Source: Methylovorus sp. MM2 (lineage in GTDB: Bacteria > Pseudomonadota > Gammaproteobacteria > Burkholderiales > Methylophilaceae). From it: 64,000 nucleotides of DNA. The stretch spans positions 992,001-1,056,000 of the forward strand of contig NZ_LXUF01000001.1 of assembly GCF_001648895.1 (NCBI RefSeq), in the 5' to 3' direction. The notes beneath the pieces are model-generated. The model did not search any database. It was given only the letters and a program-made list of their open reading frames with translations, and was not told where the DNA came from. Made by a program: the position numbers and the translations under genes. Of the stretch, positions 20,600 to 32,576 are shown one piece after another (within the stretch, counting starts at the first letter, position 1; each line of letters starts with the position of its first letter).

Positions 20600-21303
20600 T
20601 ATACTGGCTCCGAAATAGGGTGAGTGCGCACATCTTCTACGATGCGGCCATCAAGAAAACGCACTTGACGGCTCGCATGTGCCGCAATATCAAGCTCATG
20701 AGTGACCACAACGATGGTGATGCCTTCACGATTGAGATTGCCGAATAGCTCCATGATCTCTTCGCTGGTTTTACTATCTAGATTACCTGTGGGTTCATCC
20801 GCAAGTAAAAGTCTTGGGTTGTTGATGAGTGCGCGTGCGATAGCCACACGTTGTTGTTGACCACCGGATATCTGATTAGGGCGAGAATCCACATGTTTAC
20901 CCAAACCAACTTTTTCTAGTAGTTGTCTGGCACGAGCGTGACGCTCTTCTTTCTCCACACCGGTGTAAACCAATGGCAAGGCAACATTATCCAGCAGGTT
21001 GGATCGTGAAAGCAGGTTAAAGCCCTGAAACACAAAGCCGATGGTCTGGTTGCGCACTTTTGCCAGATCGTCGCTTTCTAACTTATCGACATGGTGTCCA
21101 TCCAGGATATATTCGCCACTGCTTGGCTTATCCAGACAACCGAGAATATTCATAAACGTGGATTTACCTGAACCCGATGGACCCATGATAGCAACATAGT
21201 CGCCTTTATCGATCTGCAGTTCGACTTCTTTTAATACTGGAAACAGACCAGCAGCGGTGACGTAATCTTTGAATAGATTACGTACAACAATCACATTCTG
21301 CAT
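20599..21303 (-). CDS. MacB-type ABC transporter ATP-binding protein
   Basis: ATPase of the MacAB-TolC-like exporter, equivalent to the N-terminal domain of full-length MacB. It has 234 residues, with Walker A (IMGPSGSGKSTFMNILG), Q-loop (QTIGFVFQGFNLL), signature (QISGGQQQRVAIARAL), Walker B (LLLADEPTGNLDS) and H-loop (VVVTHELDIAAHA). The start and stop each overlap the neighbouring genes by one base, so subunit stoichiometry is probably set by translational coupling. Confidence 0.95.
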   Translation of the reverse strand: MQNVIVVRNLFKDYVTAAGLFPVLKEVELQIDKGDYVAIMGPSGSGKSTFMNILGCLDKPSSGEYILDGHHVDKLESDDLAKVRNQTIGFVFQGFNLLSRSNLLDNVALPLVYTGVEKEERHARARQLLEKVGLGKHVDSRPNQISGGQQQRVAIARALINNPRLLLADEPTGNLDSKTSEEIMELFGNLNREGITIVVVTHELDIAAHASRQVRFLDGRIVEDVRTHPISEPV

Positions 21304-22586
21304 TAGAACATCCGCATCCGCATGTTATTGCCAGGGCCTTGGGTTTGCGGCTGATTGTCAGCCAAGGTTTCACCCACAATGATCTTGGCATCGGGTTCAA
21401 GATGCCTGCTCTTGATTTCAGTAAAGCGACCATCTGAGATACCTAGGCGTACTTTCACTTCTTCTGGTTTGCCATTATTGAGTACATACACCTTACCTGC
21501 GGAAAGGTCTTCATTTTTGCCTCTGCGTTTGCCGCCACGTTCACGGCCACCTTTTTGACCACCCGCTTGCTGATCACCGCCAGCATTGGTTTGCCCATTC
21601 GGGTTGGGTTTATCACCTGAACCTGATGCAACTTTGGTATTTTGGTTAGCATCTGAATCATCGACTTTAGGTTTGTAGCGTAGGGCAGCGTTCGGTACAA
21701 GCATCACATCATCGTGCTTGGCCACAGTGATGTTCACATAAGCCGTCATACCAGGCAGCAATATTTGACCTGGGTTATCTACGGTGACTACAACGTCATA
21801 AGTCACAACATTGGATGTGACCGTAGGATTGAGGCGCACCTGTTTGACCAAGCCTTCAAAGTTTTTATTGGGGAAAGCATCAACAGTAAACTTGGCTTTC
21901 TGCCCGACTTTGATATTGCCGATGTCGGCTTCTGCGAAGCTAGAGTTGATTTGCATCTTAGAAAGATCCTGCGCGATCTGGATCAATGTGGGCGTTTGAA
22001 AACTGGCAGCCACTGTTTGACCAAGATTGACCACACGATCAACCACTACGCCTGAGATAGGGGAGCGGATAATCGAGTAGCTCAGATTGGTCTTATCTCG
22101 ACGCAATTGGGCTTTGTAAGTGTCCACCTGGGCCTGAGCTGATTGCAAGGCCTGCACTGCCTGATCAAGCTCCTGCTTTGAGACATATTCTTGCGTATAT
22201 AACGAGCGAATACGCGCTTCGCTGGCCTTGGCTAAATCAACGGATGCCTGTGCGTTACGAACATTTCCTTCAGACTGTGCGATCTGCGCAGTGAAAAGGG
22301 AGTCGTCCAGTTCCAATAACACTTGCCCCGCTTTCACCTCATCATTGAAGTCCACATAGAGCTTGCTTACACGGCCAGATACTTGCGCACCTACACTCAC
22401 TACTGTTACCGGGTTCAACGTGCCATTGGCTGAGACGGTTTGCTCTACAGAACCTTGTGTGACTTTCTGTAAACGGTACAGGTCTTCAGGTTTAGGTTTG
22501 TGGCTTTCTTTATAGTAATAGAAGCCGCCACCTGCGATTGCGAGAAGCGTGATCAGCGTGATTGTTTTTTTTGTAGAGCGTTTCAT
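21303..22586 (-). CDS. macA: MacA-like periplasmic adaptor (HlyD/MFP family)
   Basis: Membrane-fusion protein anchored by one N-terminal TM helix (about 8-25, TITLITLLAIAGGGFYYY). It has 427 residues, with lipoyl halves VGAQVSGRVSKLYVDFNDEV and IRSPISGVVVDRVVNLGQTV, a coiled-coil hairpin (about 105-165) and beta-barrel domains. Unusual: a hydrophilic insertion at about 312-365 rich in Gly, Lys, Arg, Asn and Gln (GGQKGGRERGGKRRGKN), placed in the membrane-proximal region, probably an exposed loop. Its ATG overlaps the upstream tolC stop (ATGA). Confidence 0.92.
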   Translation of the reverse strand: MKRSTKKTITLITLLAIAGGGFYYYKESHKPKPEDLYRLQKVTQGSVEQTVSANGTLNPVTVVSVGAQVSGRVSKLYVDFNDEVKAGQVLLELDDSLFTAQIAQSEGNVRNAQASVDLAKASEARIRSLYTQEYVSKQELDQAVQALQSAQAQVDTYKAQLRRDKTNLSYSIIRSPISGVVVDRVVNLGQTVAASFQTPTLIQIAQDLSKMQINSSFAEADIGNIKVGQKAKFTVDAFPNKNFEGLVKQVRLNPTVTSNVVTYDVVVTVDNPGQILLPGMTAYVNITVAKHDDVMLVPNAALRYKPKVDDSDANQNTKVASGSGDKPNPNGQTNAGGDQQAGGQKGGRERGGKRRGKNEDLSAGKVYVLNNGKPEEVKVRLGISDGRFTEIKSRHLEPDAKIIVGETLADNQPQTQGPGNNMRMRMF

Positions 22587-24088
22587 GGTTGGGCGTCCAG
22601 ACCTGTCTTGATGATGTTACCTTCGGGTAATGATTGAATCATGGCGTTATCTAAACTGCCGATAGATTGTGCAAGCGTTGCGCGGGCGATATTCCAGTTA
22701 AGTTGTGCCGTGATCTTTTGCTGGCGCGCATTTGCAAGCGCACTTTGTGCATTCAGTGTATCGATGATATTGCCTACTCCGGCCTTATACCGGCCTAAGG
22801 CTACACGCTCAGACTCTTCAGCACTACTTAGTAATATATTAGATGCAGTGATGGTTTCATTCGCTGTGCGCAAACTCTGGTAAGCACGCCAGACATCCAG
22901 TGATATCTGCAAGCGAATACGATCACGTTGCGCTACCCGTGCATCGGCTGTGGCCTCTGCGGAGCGGATTCTATAAGTTGGGGCATAACCGTTGAAAAGA
23001 GGGATAGCGACGGTAAACCCAACGGTGGAATTGTTATTTGAAGTGATGTTGCTACCATCCTGCACATTGTTGGAAACACCAAGTGACACGGTAGGTTTTG
23101 CAGCCGCTTTGCTTGCTTCTATGGCTGCCTGTGCCGCTTTTACCTGCGCTTCACTTGCCATGAGGTCAGGGCGACGGTTTCTGGCTTGCTCTATCAAGCC
23201 ATTAATATCCGCTTCTATATTCTGGCCGCCATCAGCAGATAGCGATGGCGCTAGTGTGAGTGGTTGATTCGAATCGATACCCATCACGTTCGCCAATGTG
23301 CCATAAGCAGTTTTTACCGTACCTTCTGCCGTGATGCGTAGAAGTGTAGCTTGCGCATACGCCGTTTGCGCCTGCAGTTTATCTGCAGGGGTGACGATGC
23401 CCGCGATATAACGGGCATTGGCAGCCTTGAAGCTTTCCTCGCTTGCCCGTTCTGCTTCGCGTGAAGCCTCAAGGGCTGCTACGCCAGATTGTGCCAAGTA
23501 ATAGGATTGAATCACACTTAGCAGGATGGTTTGTATGGTCGCATCTTGCGTGGCGCTCGCAGCCTGTAGCAATTGCCGGGCGTTTTCCAACGTAGCATTG
23601 CGGTTACCAAAATCGTACAAAAGGTATGACGCTACGATGCTATTGCTGATTGTATTGTAAGGGTTTTTTCTCGTCGCTTGTTCAGGATCTGACCATGTAA
23701 AGTTGCCTGAAATATTATCTGTAACGCTGGGTAGGTAAGCGGATCTTGTGATACCGACCTGTGCTGCCTGAATACGGGCATTTGCCCATGCCTCACGGGT
23801 TTGCGGGTTGTTACACAATGCGGCATCTGCAACATCTGCGAGGGTTAGCGTAGTGTTCACATTGAGCTGGGCGCAGGGCGAGGTGCTCTTATCGCTTAGA
23901 TAACCTTGCGGTATTACAGGTGGGGTCAGTGCCTGCGTCTTGAATGGATCATCTTTGCTATACCAGATAGAGCTATCAGCATACGCTGGCGCCATCTGTG
24001 TCAAAGTAAGGATAAGGGCAAGTATTCGGTAGAGCGTGCTTGGCATTTTATATAAGCCAAGTGCTTTTTTATGATGATTCAACTGCAT
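22583..24088 (-). CDS. TolC-family outer-membrane efflux protein
   Basis: Outer-membrane channel for the MacAB-type exporter encoded downstream. It is up to 501 residues. Two starts are plausible: ATG at 24088 (preceded by AGGGG) or ATG at 24046, which gives a conventional signal peptide (MPSTLYRILALILTLTQMAP, cleavage after AYA). The mature part has the duplicated TolC fold (EAWANARIQAAQVGITRSAY; QTAYAQATLLRITAEGTV; ERVALGRYKAGVGNIIDTLN) and is more similar to TolC proper than to the CzcC-like protein at 2336. First gene of the four-gene operon. Confidence 0.92.
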   Translation of the reverse strand: MQLNHHKKALGLYKMPSTLYRILALILTLTQMAPAYADSSIWYSKDDPFKTQALTPPVIPQGYLSDKSTSPCAQLNVNTTLTLADVADAALCNNPQTREAWANARIQAAQVGITRSAYLPSVTDNISGNFTWSDPEQATRKNPYNTISNSIVASYLLYDFGNRNATLENARQLLQAASATQDATIQTILLSVIQSYYLAQSGVAALEASREAERASEESFKAANARYIAGIVTPADKLQAQTAYAQATLLRITAEGTVKTAYGTLANVMGIDSNQPLTLAPSLSADGGQNIEADINGLIEQARNRRPDLMASEAQVKAAQAAIEASKAAAKPTVSLGVSNNVQDGSNITSNNNSTVGFTVAIPLFNGYAPTYRIRSAEATADARVAQRDRIRLQISLDVWRAYQSLRTANETITASNILLSSAEESERVALGRYKAGVGNIIDTLNAQSALANARQQKITAQLNWNIARATLAQSIGSLDNAMIQSLPEGNIIKTGLDAQP

Positions 24089-24126
24089 GTAATGTATCAG
24101 CCCCTGATAAAGCTATTGGTCTTAAA

Positions 24127-24185
24127 ATCATTCGCCTGATTAATCAATATAGGTTTGATTGAATTGGTTTAATCAGGTGAATGAT
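24127..24185. repeat. Long inverted repeat between ybiT and the tolC-macAB operon
   Basis: Arms 24127-24143 and 24169-24185 match over 17 bases with one G-T mismatch. The 25-base loop contains a second short inverted repeat (TCAAT/ATTGA), so a cruciform or branched hairpin is possible. It has no strong T run, so it is a weak terminator candidate for ybiT, and its position just upstream of the tolC start makes an operator role possible. The rest of 24186-24357 shows no clear feature. Confidence 0.6.
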
Positions 24186-24357
24186 ATCTAGTCTTGCTCA
24201 CGGTATACAACCGATGCTGATCAGATTTACTTACTTTTACTTATTTTTTTGATCGCCATCGTTTTGGCTACACTGATACGGTAAATCAGTTGCTAGCTAA
24301 ATGTACGTCACTCTAACGCGGCAACTTTGCATTAGGTTGACATCATTTAGTTAATTT

Positions 24358-25953
24358 TTAATCAACACCCTGACTTGCTAAGTAATCTTCATAGTTGCCA
24401 GTGAAATCGATGATCTTGTCTGCACGGATATCAATAATGCGTGTCGCTAATGTGCTGACGAATTCGCGGTCATGGCTGACGAAGAATAGCGTACCTTTAT
24501 ATTTATCAAGTGCGGTATTCAGTGCTTCGATCGATTCCATATCCATGTGGTTGGTTGGTTCATCCATCAGCAATACGTTGGTGCGTGCCAGCATCAGTTG
24601 GCCATATAACATACGGCCTTTTTCACCACCTGATAATACTTTGACTGATTTTTTGGTATCTTCCCCAGAAAATAGTAAACGCCCCAGCATGCTACGCACG
24701 GATTGATCATCGTCACCTTCCTGCGTGTACTGTGACATCCAATCGAACAGGTTAAGGCCATTTTCAAATTCCGATTCGTGGTCTTGCGCAAAATAGCCAA
24801 GTTTTGCTTTTTCAGCCCATTTCACTTCGCCATGGTTTGGTTTTAGCACACCAGCTAGGCAGCGCAGGAACGTTGTCTTACCGATACCATTCTCACCGAT
24901 GATCGCGACTTTTTCACCTGCTTCAAACATCAATTCGACATCATTGAAAAGCGTGCGATCAAAGCCATGACCAAGTTTCTTCAACTCAACTGCATTACGG
25001 TGTAGCTTTTCACGTTCATCGTACTCAAAACGAATGAATGGATATTGACGGCTGGAAGGCTTGAATTCTTCGATCTTGATCTTATCGATCTGTTTGGCAC
25101 GGCTGGTCGCTTGTTTGGCTTTAGATGCATTGGCAGAGAAGCGGCGAACGAATTCCTGCAAGTCAGCGACCTGTTGCTTAGCTTTGGCATTATCTTTGGC
25201 TTGTTGCGCGCGTGCTTGAGCAGAGGCTTCCATATAGTCGTCGTAATTGCCGGGGTAAACAGTCAGTTTGCCGTAATCCATATCAGACGTGTGCGTACAT
25301 ACCTGATTCAAAAAGTGTCTATCGTGCGAAATGATCACCATCGTGCAATCACGATTGTTCAGTACATCTTCCAGCCAACGGATGGTGTTGATATCCAAGT
25401 TATTGGTTGGCTCATCCAGCAATAAGATGTCTGGGTTAGCAAATAGGGCTTGTACCAGTAATACACGTAGCTTCCAGCCGGGTGCAACAGCACTCATGGG
25501 GCCAGTATGCTGCTCGATAGGGATACCCACGCCAAGCAAAAGCTCACCAGCGCGTGCTTCAGCGGTATAGCCATCGTATTCTGCAAATACGCCTTCTAGC
25601 TCAGCGGCGCGCATGTAGTCGTCTTCAGTCGCTTCCGGATTCATATAGATGGCGTTTTTCTCTACATTGGCTTTCCACATTTGCTCATGTCCCATCATCA
25701 CCACGTCGATGACGCGCTGATCTTCATAAGCGAATTGGTCTTGGCGCAGGAATGCCATGCGCTCGTTGTTATCCAGCGCGATATTGCCGGAGGTCGGCTC
25801 CAATACGCCAGCCAAAATCTTCATATAGGTCGATTTTCCGCATCCATTCGCACCGATCAAACCGTAACGGTTGTTGTCGCCGAATTTGACTGAGACGTTT
25901 TCAAATAGCGGCTTGGCGCCGAACTGCATGGTGATATTGTTGCTAATTAACAC
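24358..25953 (-). CDS. ybiT: ABC-F family ribosome-associated ATPase (YbiT type)
   Basis: Cytoplasmic tandem ATPase without membrane domain that acts on ribosomes (ABC-F translation factors such as EttA, Uup, YbiT). It has 531 residues, close to YbiT length. Two nucleotide-binding domains: first Walker A ([20 protein letters not shown]) and Walker B ([12 protein letters not shown]); second Walker A ([20 protein letters not shown]), signature ([13 protein letters not shown]) and Walker B ([13 protein letters not shown]). The linker between domains is the Lys/Glu-rich P-site tRNA interaction motif. No C-terminal coiled-coil extension as in Uup. Monocistronic. Confidence 0.93.
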   Translation of the reverse strand: MLISNNITMQFGAKPLFENVSVKFGDNNRYGLIGANGCGKSTYMKILAGVLEPTSGNIALDNNERMAFLRQDQFAYEDQRVIDVVMMGHEQMWKANVEKNAIYMNPEATEDDYMRAAELEGVFAEYDGYTAEARAGELLLGVGIPIEQHTGPMSAVAPGWKLRVLLVQALFANPDILLLDEPTNNLDINTIRWLEDVLNNRDCTMVIISHDRHFLNQVCTHTSDMDYGKLTVYPGNYDDYMEASAQARAQQAKDNAKAKQQVADLQEFVRRFSANASKAKQATSRAKQIDKIKIEEFKPSSRQYPFIRFEYDEREKLHRNAVELKKLGHGFDRTLFNDVELMFEAGEKVAIIGENGIGKTTFLRCLAGVLKPNHGEVKWAEKAKLGYFAQDHESEFENGLNLFDWMSQYTQEGDDDQSVRSMLGRLLFSGEDTKKSVKVLSGGEKGRMLYGQLMLARTNVLLMDEPTNHMDMESIEALNTALDKYKGTLFFVSHDREFVSTLATRIIDIRADKIIDFTGNYEDYLASQGVD

Positions 25954-26029
25954 GGTGTATTCCTAAAATTAGATGATGCTTATTTAAAATTAAAACTTTA
26001 TCTTAATCATGCCGCATTGATAATCGTCC

Positions 26030-26063
26030 TTTGTGCTTTTATTGCGTGAAAAAGCACAAAAGA
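26030..26063. terminator. Hairpin after the nitroreductase gene, possible terminator
   Basis: CTTTGTGCTTTT and AAAAGCACAAAAG form an AT-rich stem around a loop of about 9 bases, 15 bases beyond the nitroreductase stop. The T run outside the stem is weak, so it may be inefficient. Confidence 0.5.
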
Positions 26064-26078
26064 TTCAATTATCTAGGC

Positions 26079-26699
26079 TCAAAATGTATTCCGGATGACA
26101 ACCTCATCGAATGGCAATGAACCGCCACGAGGTGATGCCTCTTTTATGCCTTTGCCAATGGCGACAAACATCGCGGGTGTATGGTCGGCTGGTAACTTAA
26201 GTAGCTTGGCGACTGCATCGAAATCAAAGCCATCCATCGGGCATGAGTCATATCCCATTTCCTTAGCGGCTAACATCAGCGTCATTGCTGCCATGCCACA
26301 TGAACGCATCGCTTCGTCACGTTGTACTTGCTCTTTACCATTGTAATAGCCATGAATCGCATTCACGAGATACTCTTTGACAGCCTGCGGTGCATGGCGC
26401 CAATAGCGCTCAGGCGATTTCTCCCATGCTTTTAGGTCGCCAGTTAAAACGATTAATAACGATGCATCTGTTACCTGTGATTGATCCCAACTAACAGCAC
26501 GCACTTGTTTGCGAAGTTCAGGGTCTTGCACGAGGACAAAACGCCAGTTTTGTATATTGAATGCTGTTGGTGAAAGCATCGCGAGTGATAGCAGTTGCTT
26601 GATCTCATCTTCACTCAGTTGATGTGTAGGGTCAAATGCTTTGACTGCACGTCTGGCTTCGATAGTGCTGGCTACGTTCATATTGGCTTTCTCATTCAT
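26079..26699 (-). CDS. Nitroreductase family protein (FMN-dependent oxidoreductase)
   Basis: Likely FMN flavoenzyme reducing nitro compounds, quinones or similar with NAD(P)H. It has about 206 residues. The family signature is visible: SRRA-like RRAVKAFDPTHQLSEDEI, SPTAFNIQNWRFVLVQDPE (FMN contact region), AAMTLMLAAKEMGYDSCPMDGFD and the terminal Arg/Asn region. The start is uncertain: ATG at 26699 and ATG at 26681 (better GAGAA ribosome binding site) are both possible; a TTG lies at 26705. It overlaps or abuts the 3' end of the gre-like gene, as last gene of the gua operon. Confidence 0.88.
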   Translation of the reverse strand: MNEKANMNVASTIEARRAVKAFDPTHQLSEDEIKQLLSLAMLSPTAFNIQNWRFVLVQDPELRKQVRAVSWDQSQVTDASLLIVLTGDLKAWEKSPERYWRHAPQAVKEYLVNAIHGYYNGKEQVQRDEAMRSCGMAAMTLMLAAKEMGYDSCPMDGFDFDAVAKLLKLPADHTPAMFVAIGKGIKEASPRGGSLPFDEVVIRNTF

Positions 26700-27192
26700 A
26701 TTCAATTGATATTATCTCTAGCGTAATATCGCCAGCAGGGCGATGCCACAGAACGCTATCCCCAGTTTTTTGCCCTAATAGTGCTTTGGCTAATGGCGAT
26801 ACCCAACTCACCTTATTTGCCGCGATATCTGCTTCGTCTTCACCGACGATTGAGAATGCAAGGGTTTCACCTTCTTCATCTTCTGCCGTGACCTTTGCGC
26901 CGAATAACACTTTCTCTTTCGACTGATTCGTCGGCTCAACTATGATCGCGTTCTCGAGTCGGGCAAGGTAGTAACGTGAGTCACGTTCTACCATGACTAA
27001 TTTTTGCTGCGCAACCGGGTCTTCTTTTCGCTGAGCGAGTAACAAACGCTCCTGTTCAAGCGCGTCTGCTTTTTCTTGCAGTTGTTTCAAACCCGTAGGT
27101 GTAACATAGTTCGGATGTTCGCTTAGCGGGCGCTCCGGTAGATCTGTGCCTGCGTGCTCTAAGTCATCTTCTTTAACGAATCCGCGACTCAT
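26692..27192 (-). CDS. Divergent GreA/GreB-family transcription factor
   Basis: It has 166 residues with a GreA/GreB-type C-terminal domain ([40 protein letters not shown]) and a predicted N-terminal coiled coil. The coiled-coil tip that in GreA/GreB carries the catalytic acidic pair (xGDxSENxxY) is absent: the stretch reads [18 protein letters not shown]. It may therefore bind the RNA polymerase secondary channel without stimulating transcript cleavage; this is inference. The start is the ATG at 27192, which overlaps the guaA stop (ATGA); the frame also has a GTG at 27198. A canonical greB exists at 42130. Confidence 0.85.
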   Translation of the reverse strand: MSRGFVKEDDLEHAGTDLPERPLSEHPNYVTPTGLKQLQEKADALEQERLLLAQRKEDPVAQQKLVMVERDSRYYLARLENAIIVEPTNQSKEKVLFGAKVTAEDEEGETLAFSIVGEDEADIAANKVSWVSPLAKALLGQKTGDSVLWHRPAGDITLEIISIEYE

Positions 27193-28751
27193 TCCCACTC
27201 GATCGTTGCAGGTGGTTTACCCGATATATCGTAAACAACGCGGTTGATACCGCGCACCTCATTGATGATGCGGTTAGACACTTTACCTAATAAATCATAA
27301 GGCAACTCAGCCCAATGCGCTGTCATAAAATCACTTGTTACCACTGCACGTAGCGCCACCACGTAATCATAGGTACGGCCATCACCCATCACGCCAACTG
27401 ATTTTACGGGCAGGAATACGGCAAATGCCTGCGAAGTCTTTTCATACCAGCCTGATGCGCGTAACTCTTCAATAAAGATCGCATCGGCACGCCTGAGTAG
27501 ATCAGCAAACTCACGTTTGACTTCGCCCAATATCCGCACACCTAAGCCCGGGCCAGGGAATGGGTGACGGTACACCATGTCATGCGGCAAGCCCAACGCA
27601 ATGCCTAACTCACGTACTTCATCCTTGAATAGTTCGCGTAAAGGTTCCAGCAGTTTAAGTTTTAGGGTATCCGGCAAACCACCAACGTTGTGATGACTTT
27701 TGATCGTATGTGCTTTTTTAGTTTTCGCGCCCGCTGATTCGATTACGTCAGGGTATATCGTGCCTTGTGCCAACCATTTAGCCTGTGGCAGTTTGGCGGA
27801 TTCTTGCTGGAACACTTCAACGAACTCACGCCCGATGATCTTGCGTTTTGCTTCAGGGTCACTCACGCCTGCTAGGTCGCCTAAGAACTTCTCGCTAGCA
27901 TCTACGTGAATGACTTTAACGCCGAGGTTCTTCGCGAACGTCTCCATGACTTGTTCTGCTTCATTTAGTCGTAGTAGGCCGTTATCAACGAATACACAGG
28001 TGAGTTGATCACCAATCGCACGGTGAATCAGCGCTGCAGCAACAGATGAATCCACCCCACCAGAAAGACCAAGAATCACTTGATCTGAACCGACTTCTTC
28101 GCGAATGCGGTTCACCGCCGTCTCGACATAATCAGGCATGTTCCAATCTTGCCCACATCCGCAGATATCATGTACAAAACGGCTTAAGATCGCTTTACCT
28201 TGTTTTGTATGTGTGACTTCAGGGTGGAATTGCACAGCATAGAACTTGCGTGACTCATCAGCCATGCCCGCGATAGGGGTTGATGCGTTACTGGCGATAA
28301 TCTTAAAACCATCTGGCAGGGCCGTGACTTTATCGCCGTGGCTCATCCATACATCTAAAAGACCATGGCCGGCGTCGTTAGTCTTGTCTTGTATATCTTT
28401 GAATAGGGCGGAGTGGCCTTGAGCGCGTATCTCTGCATAACCGAATTCACGCTTGGCTGCATTTTCAACTGAACCGCCAAGTTGTGCTGCCATCGTCTGC
28501 ATGCCATAACATACGCCCAGTACTGGAACGCCTAGCTCGAATACAGCTTGAGGTGCACGCGGCGTCTCATCCTCATAAACTGAATTCGGCCCGCCCGATA
28601 GGATTACCCCTGCAGGATTGAATTCACGGATGAATTGATTATCGACATCCCATGAGTGCAATTCACAGTACACATTGGCTTCGCGGACACGGCGGGCGAT
28701 TAGCTGGGTATATTGGGAGCCAAAATCGAGTATCAGTATTTTTTGAGTCAT
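27189..28751 (-). CDS. guaA: GMP synthase (glutamine-hydrolysing)
   Basis: Converts XMP to GMP using ATP and glutamine, last step of guanine nucleotide synthesis. It has 520 residues. Class I amidotransferase domain with the Cys nucleophile in [15 protein letters not shown] and His/Glu in [12 protein letters not shown]-pyrophosphatase P-loop [17 protein letters not shown]-terminal dimerisation domain ending [10 protein letters not shown]. It is the third gene of guaB-SIMPL-guaA and is coupled to the gre-like gene by a four-base overlap. Confidence 0.98.
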   Translation of the reverse strand: MTQKILILDFGSQYTQLIARRVREANVYCELHSWDVDNQFIREFNPAGVILSGGPNSVYEDETPRAPQAVFELGVPVLGVCYGMQTMAAQLGGSVENAAKREFGYAEIRAQGHSALFKDIQDKTNDAGHGLLDVWMSHGDKVTALPDGFKIIASNASTPIAGMADESRKFYAVQFHPEVTHTKQGKAILSRFVHDICGCGQDWNMPDYVETAVNRIREEVGSDQVILGLSGGVDSSVAAALIHRAIGDQLTCVFVDNGLLRLNEAEQVMETFAKNLGVKVIHVDASEKFLGDLAGVSDPEAKRKIIGREFVEVFQQESAKLPQAKWLAQGTIYPDVIESAGAKTKKAHTIKSHHNVGGLPDTLKLKLLEPLRELFKDEVRELGIALGLPHDMVYRHPFPGPGLGVRILGEVKREFADLLRRADAIFIEELRASGWYEKTSQAFAVFLPVKSVGVMGDGRTYDYVVALRAVVTSDFMTAHWAELPYDLLGKVSNRIINEVRGINRVVYDISGKPPATIEWE

Positions 28752-28816
28752 AGGTATAAATGCAAAGTAGGCGTGCGGATTAAATTATTAGGTATTGCCG
28801 GGTATTGCGCAGCAAT

Positions 28817-29542
28817 CTAGTCTGATAGATAGTACTCTACCGTAGATACAACCCGTACTTTCTTGATATGGGCGGTGCTGTTGTCACGATTCTCTATACT
28901 GAATTGCCCTTGGTTCGCATGTTTAATCTTGCCGAGCGAACTATCAGAATCTTTAGCAAACTTCTCAGCCGCTGCACGAGCACTTTTCGTTGCCTCTTCG
29001 ATCATGGCTGGCTTGATATCATTCAGCTTGCTGTAGATATATTCTGTATTGTAGCCTTCGCCAGCAATCGCAATGCCTTGGCGTCCGAGATCTACAAGTT
29101 TGATCATGGCATTGCGCACGCCATCCACCTTGGGTGAGTACACCGTAATGGTCGAGCTGGCCGTGTAACGGAATCGGTTGCCGCTGCCATTGTCACCATA
29201 TTCACGTGCCAGCTTATCAACGACTGAAGGGGCGGAAATCGTGATCTCTTTTTCTTCAAACCCATTCTCTTTCAGGAAGGCGACCACGCGGGAATTTTTA
29301 TCCTGAATGGTCTCGTACAGCGCTGTTAAGTCATTGTCGGCGACATTGAACGTGATCGGCCAGATAGCGATATCAGCCGTCACCTCACGCTCAGAGAGGC
29401 CTTTAACCTCTACTGAGCGATCCAGCCTTTTCATGTCCATCACACTTTTTGAAACCAGATAACCAAAGCTAGCAAGGCCTGCAAACAACAGTAGGCCTAA
29501 AATGGCAGATTCAACAATAAAACGATTTTTGTCTGTCGCCAT
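28817..29542 (-). CDS. SIMPL-domain (DUF541) protein
   Basis: Function poorly known; relatives include periplasmic oxidative-stress protein YggE and IRAKBP1. It has 241 residues with one N-terminal TM helix at about 10-30 (ESAILGLLLFAGLASFGYLV) acting as an anchor, then the SIMPL domain (VEVKGLSEREVTADIAIWPI; ENGFEEKEITISAP; AAEKFAKDSDSSLGKIKHA). It lies 8 bases after guaB and 65 bases before guaA, so it is co-transcribed with purine genes although no metabolic link is evident. Confidence 0.87.
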   Translation of the reverse strand: MATDKNRFIVESAILGLLLFAGLASFGYLVSKSVMDMKRLDRSVEVKGLSEREVTADIAIWPITFNVADNDLTALYETIQDKNSRVVAFLKENGFEEKEITISAPSVVDKLAREYGDNGSGNRFRYTASSTITVYSPKVDGVRNAMIKLVDLGRQGIAIAGEGYNTEYIYSKLNDIKPAMIEEATKSARAAAEKFAKDSDSSLGKIKHANQGQFSIENRDNSTAHIKKVRVVSTVEYYLSD

Positions 29543-29550
29543 TTACGAGC

Positions 29551-31598
<2,048 letters not shown>

Positions 31599-31634
31599 AC
31601 TAAATATCGCGACTTTAGTAAGTAAGTCGTGTTT

Positions 31635-31665
31635 AAAAAAGGGCAGCTAAGTGCTGCCTTTTTTA
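31635..31665. terminator. Bidirectional terminator between DUF4124 and rnfH genes
   Basis: GGCAGC and GCTGCC with loop TAAGT, flanked by A6 on the left and T6 on the right. The convergent rnfH stop codon lies in the loop. Confidence 0.88.
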
Positions 31666-31964
31666 TTAGGTGAATTGGCCGTGACTCTTTGCCGCCTGAT
31701 CTCTTTTGGGTCAGCTATCAAATGACGGTAGATTTCGATACGATCTCCATCTTTCACATGCCCATAGAGTTTTGATAATTTACTAAATATGCCTACCTTA
31801 TTGACTGACAGGTCAATCTCTTTGAATCTGTCAAGAATGCCCGATGCCAGAATAGCTTCTTCTATGGTAGCGCCTTCTTTTATGCGAGTTTTGATGATTA
31901 CCTGCTCTATGGGCAATGCATAGGCAACTTCAACCGTGATTTCCTGAGTGCGCTTGAACAGCAT
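31647..31964 (-). CDS. rnfH: RnfH-family ubiquitin-like protein (RatB)
   Basis: Small beta-grasp protein of unclear function, almost always encoded beside ratA. It has 105 residues from the ATG at 31964, which overlaps the ratA stop by one base (TGATG). Core motifs are typical: [38 protein letters not shown] and [14 protein letters not shown]. The tail is basic and likely disordered. Confidence 0.92.
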   Translation of the reverse strand: MLFKRTQEITVEVAYALPIEQVIIKTRIKEGATIEEAILASGILDRFKEIDLSVNKVGIFSKLSKLYGHVKDGDRIEIYRHLIADPKEIRRQRVTANSPNKKGST

Positions 31965-32392
31965 CAATAAATCTTATCGGCGCGCTCTACAAAAGCATCA
32001 ACGAAGGTATTGGCGATATGGCTGAATACGGGAGAGATCAGCTTTTCCAGAATAAAGTTCGAGAACTCATAGCTGAGCTTGAATTCAATCTTACAGGCAT
32101 GTTCTGTCAGCGCGATAAAATGCCATGAACCCTCAAGATGGCGAAACGGCCCATCAATCAGCTTGATTTCCATCAGATTAGGGTAGGTTTTATGGTTCTC
32201 TGTTGTAAAGCTTTGTTTAATGCCGTGATAATCAATATGCAGCGTAGCCGATGTGATGGATGCATCGCGATGAATAAGGGTTGTACCGCCACACCATGGC
32301 AAAAATTCAGGATATTGCTCAATAGCATCTACCAGCGCATACATACGCTCTGCGGAGTGGCTTACCAGAACAGATTTTTCAACCAATGCCAT
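31964..32392 (-). CDS. ratA: RatA-family START-like protein
   Basis: Belongs to the COQ10/RatA START-domain family: described in E. coli as a ribosome-association toxin, and in other organisms as a ubiquinone-binding helper, so its function here is not certain. It has 142 residues from the ATG at 32392 ([20 protein letters not shown]); the frame runs further upstream to 32440 but that extension is not conserved family sequence. Family motifs: [19 protein letters not shown] and [20 protein letters not shown]. Divergent from smpB, as in many proteobacteria. Confidence 0.93.
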   Translation of the reverse strand: MALVEKSVLVSHSAERMYALVDAIEQYPEFLPWCGGTTLIHRDASITSATLHIDYHGIKQSFTTENHKTYPNLMEIKLIDGPFRHLEGSWHFIALTEHACKIEFKLSYEFSNFILEKLISPVFSHIANTFVDAFVERADKIY

Positions 32393-32519
32393 CGTAATTT
32401 TGAAGTAGGGTAAAATAGCGATTTTAAGCCAAAACACCATTGCTTAATCAAAATAACTTTCTCAATGGTTTGGGTAAGTGATTAGGCAATGCGTTTACTA
32501 TATCTGCCTAGGTACTAAA

Positions 32520-32548
32520 TCTACATAGTGACTAAGCGTAGTTATAAA
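32520..32548 (+). promoter_or_regulatory. Candidate sigma-70 promoter of smpB
   Basis: TCTACA (32520-32525) and TATAAA (32543-32548) with a 17-base spacer, 28 bases before the smpB start. Confidence 0.4.
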
Positions 32549-32576
32549 AAGAGAGAACAACGGAATAAATAGTCCC

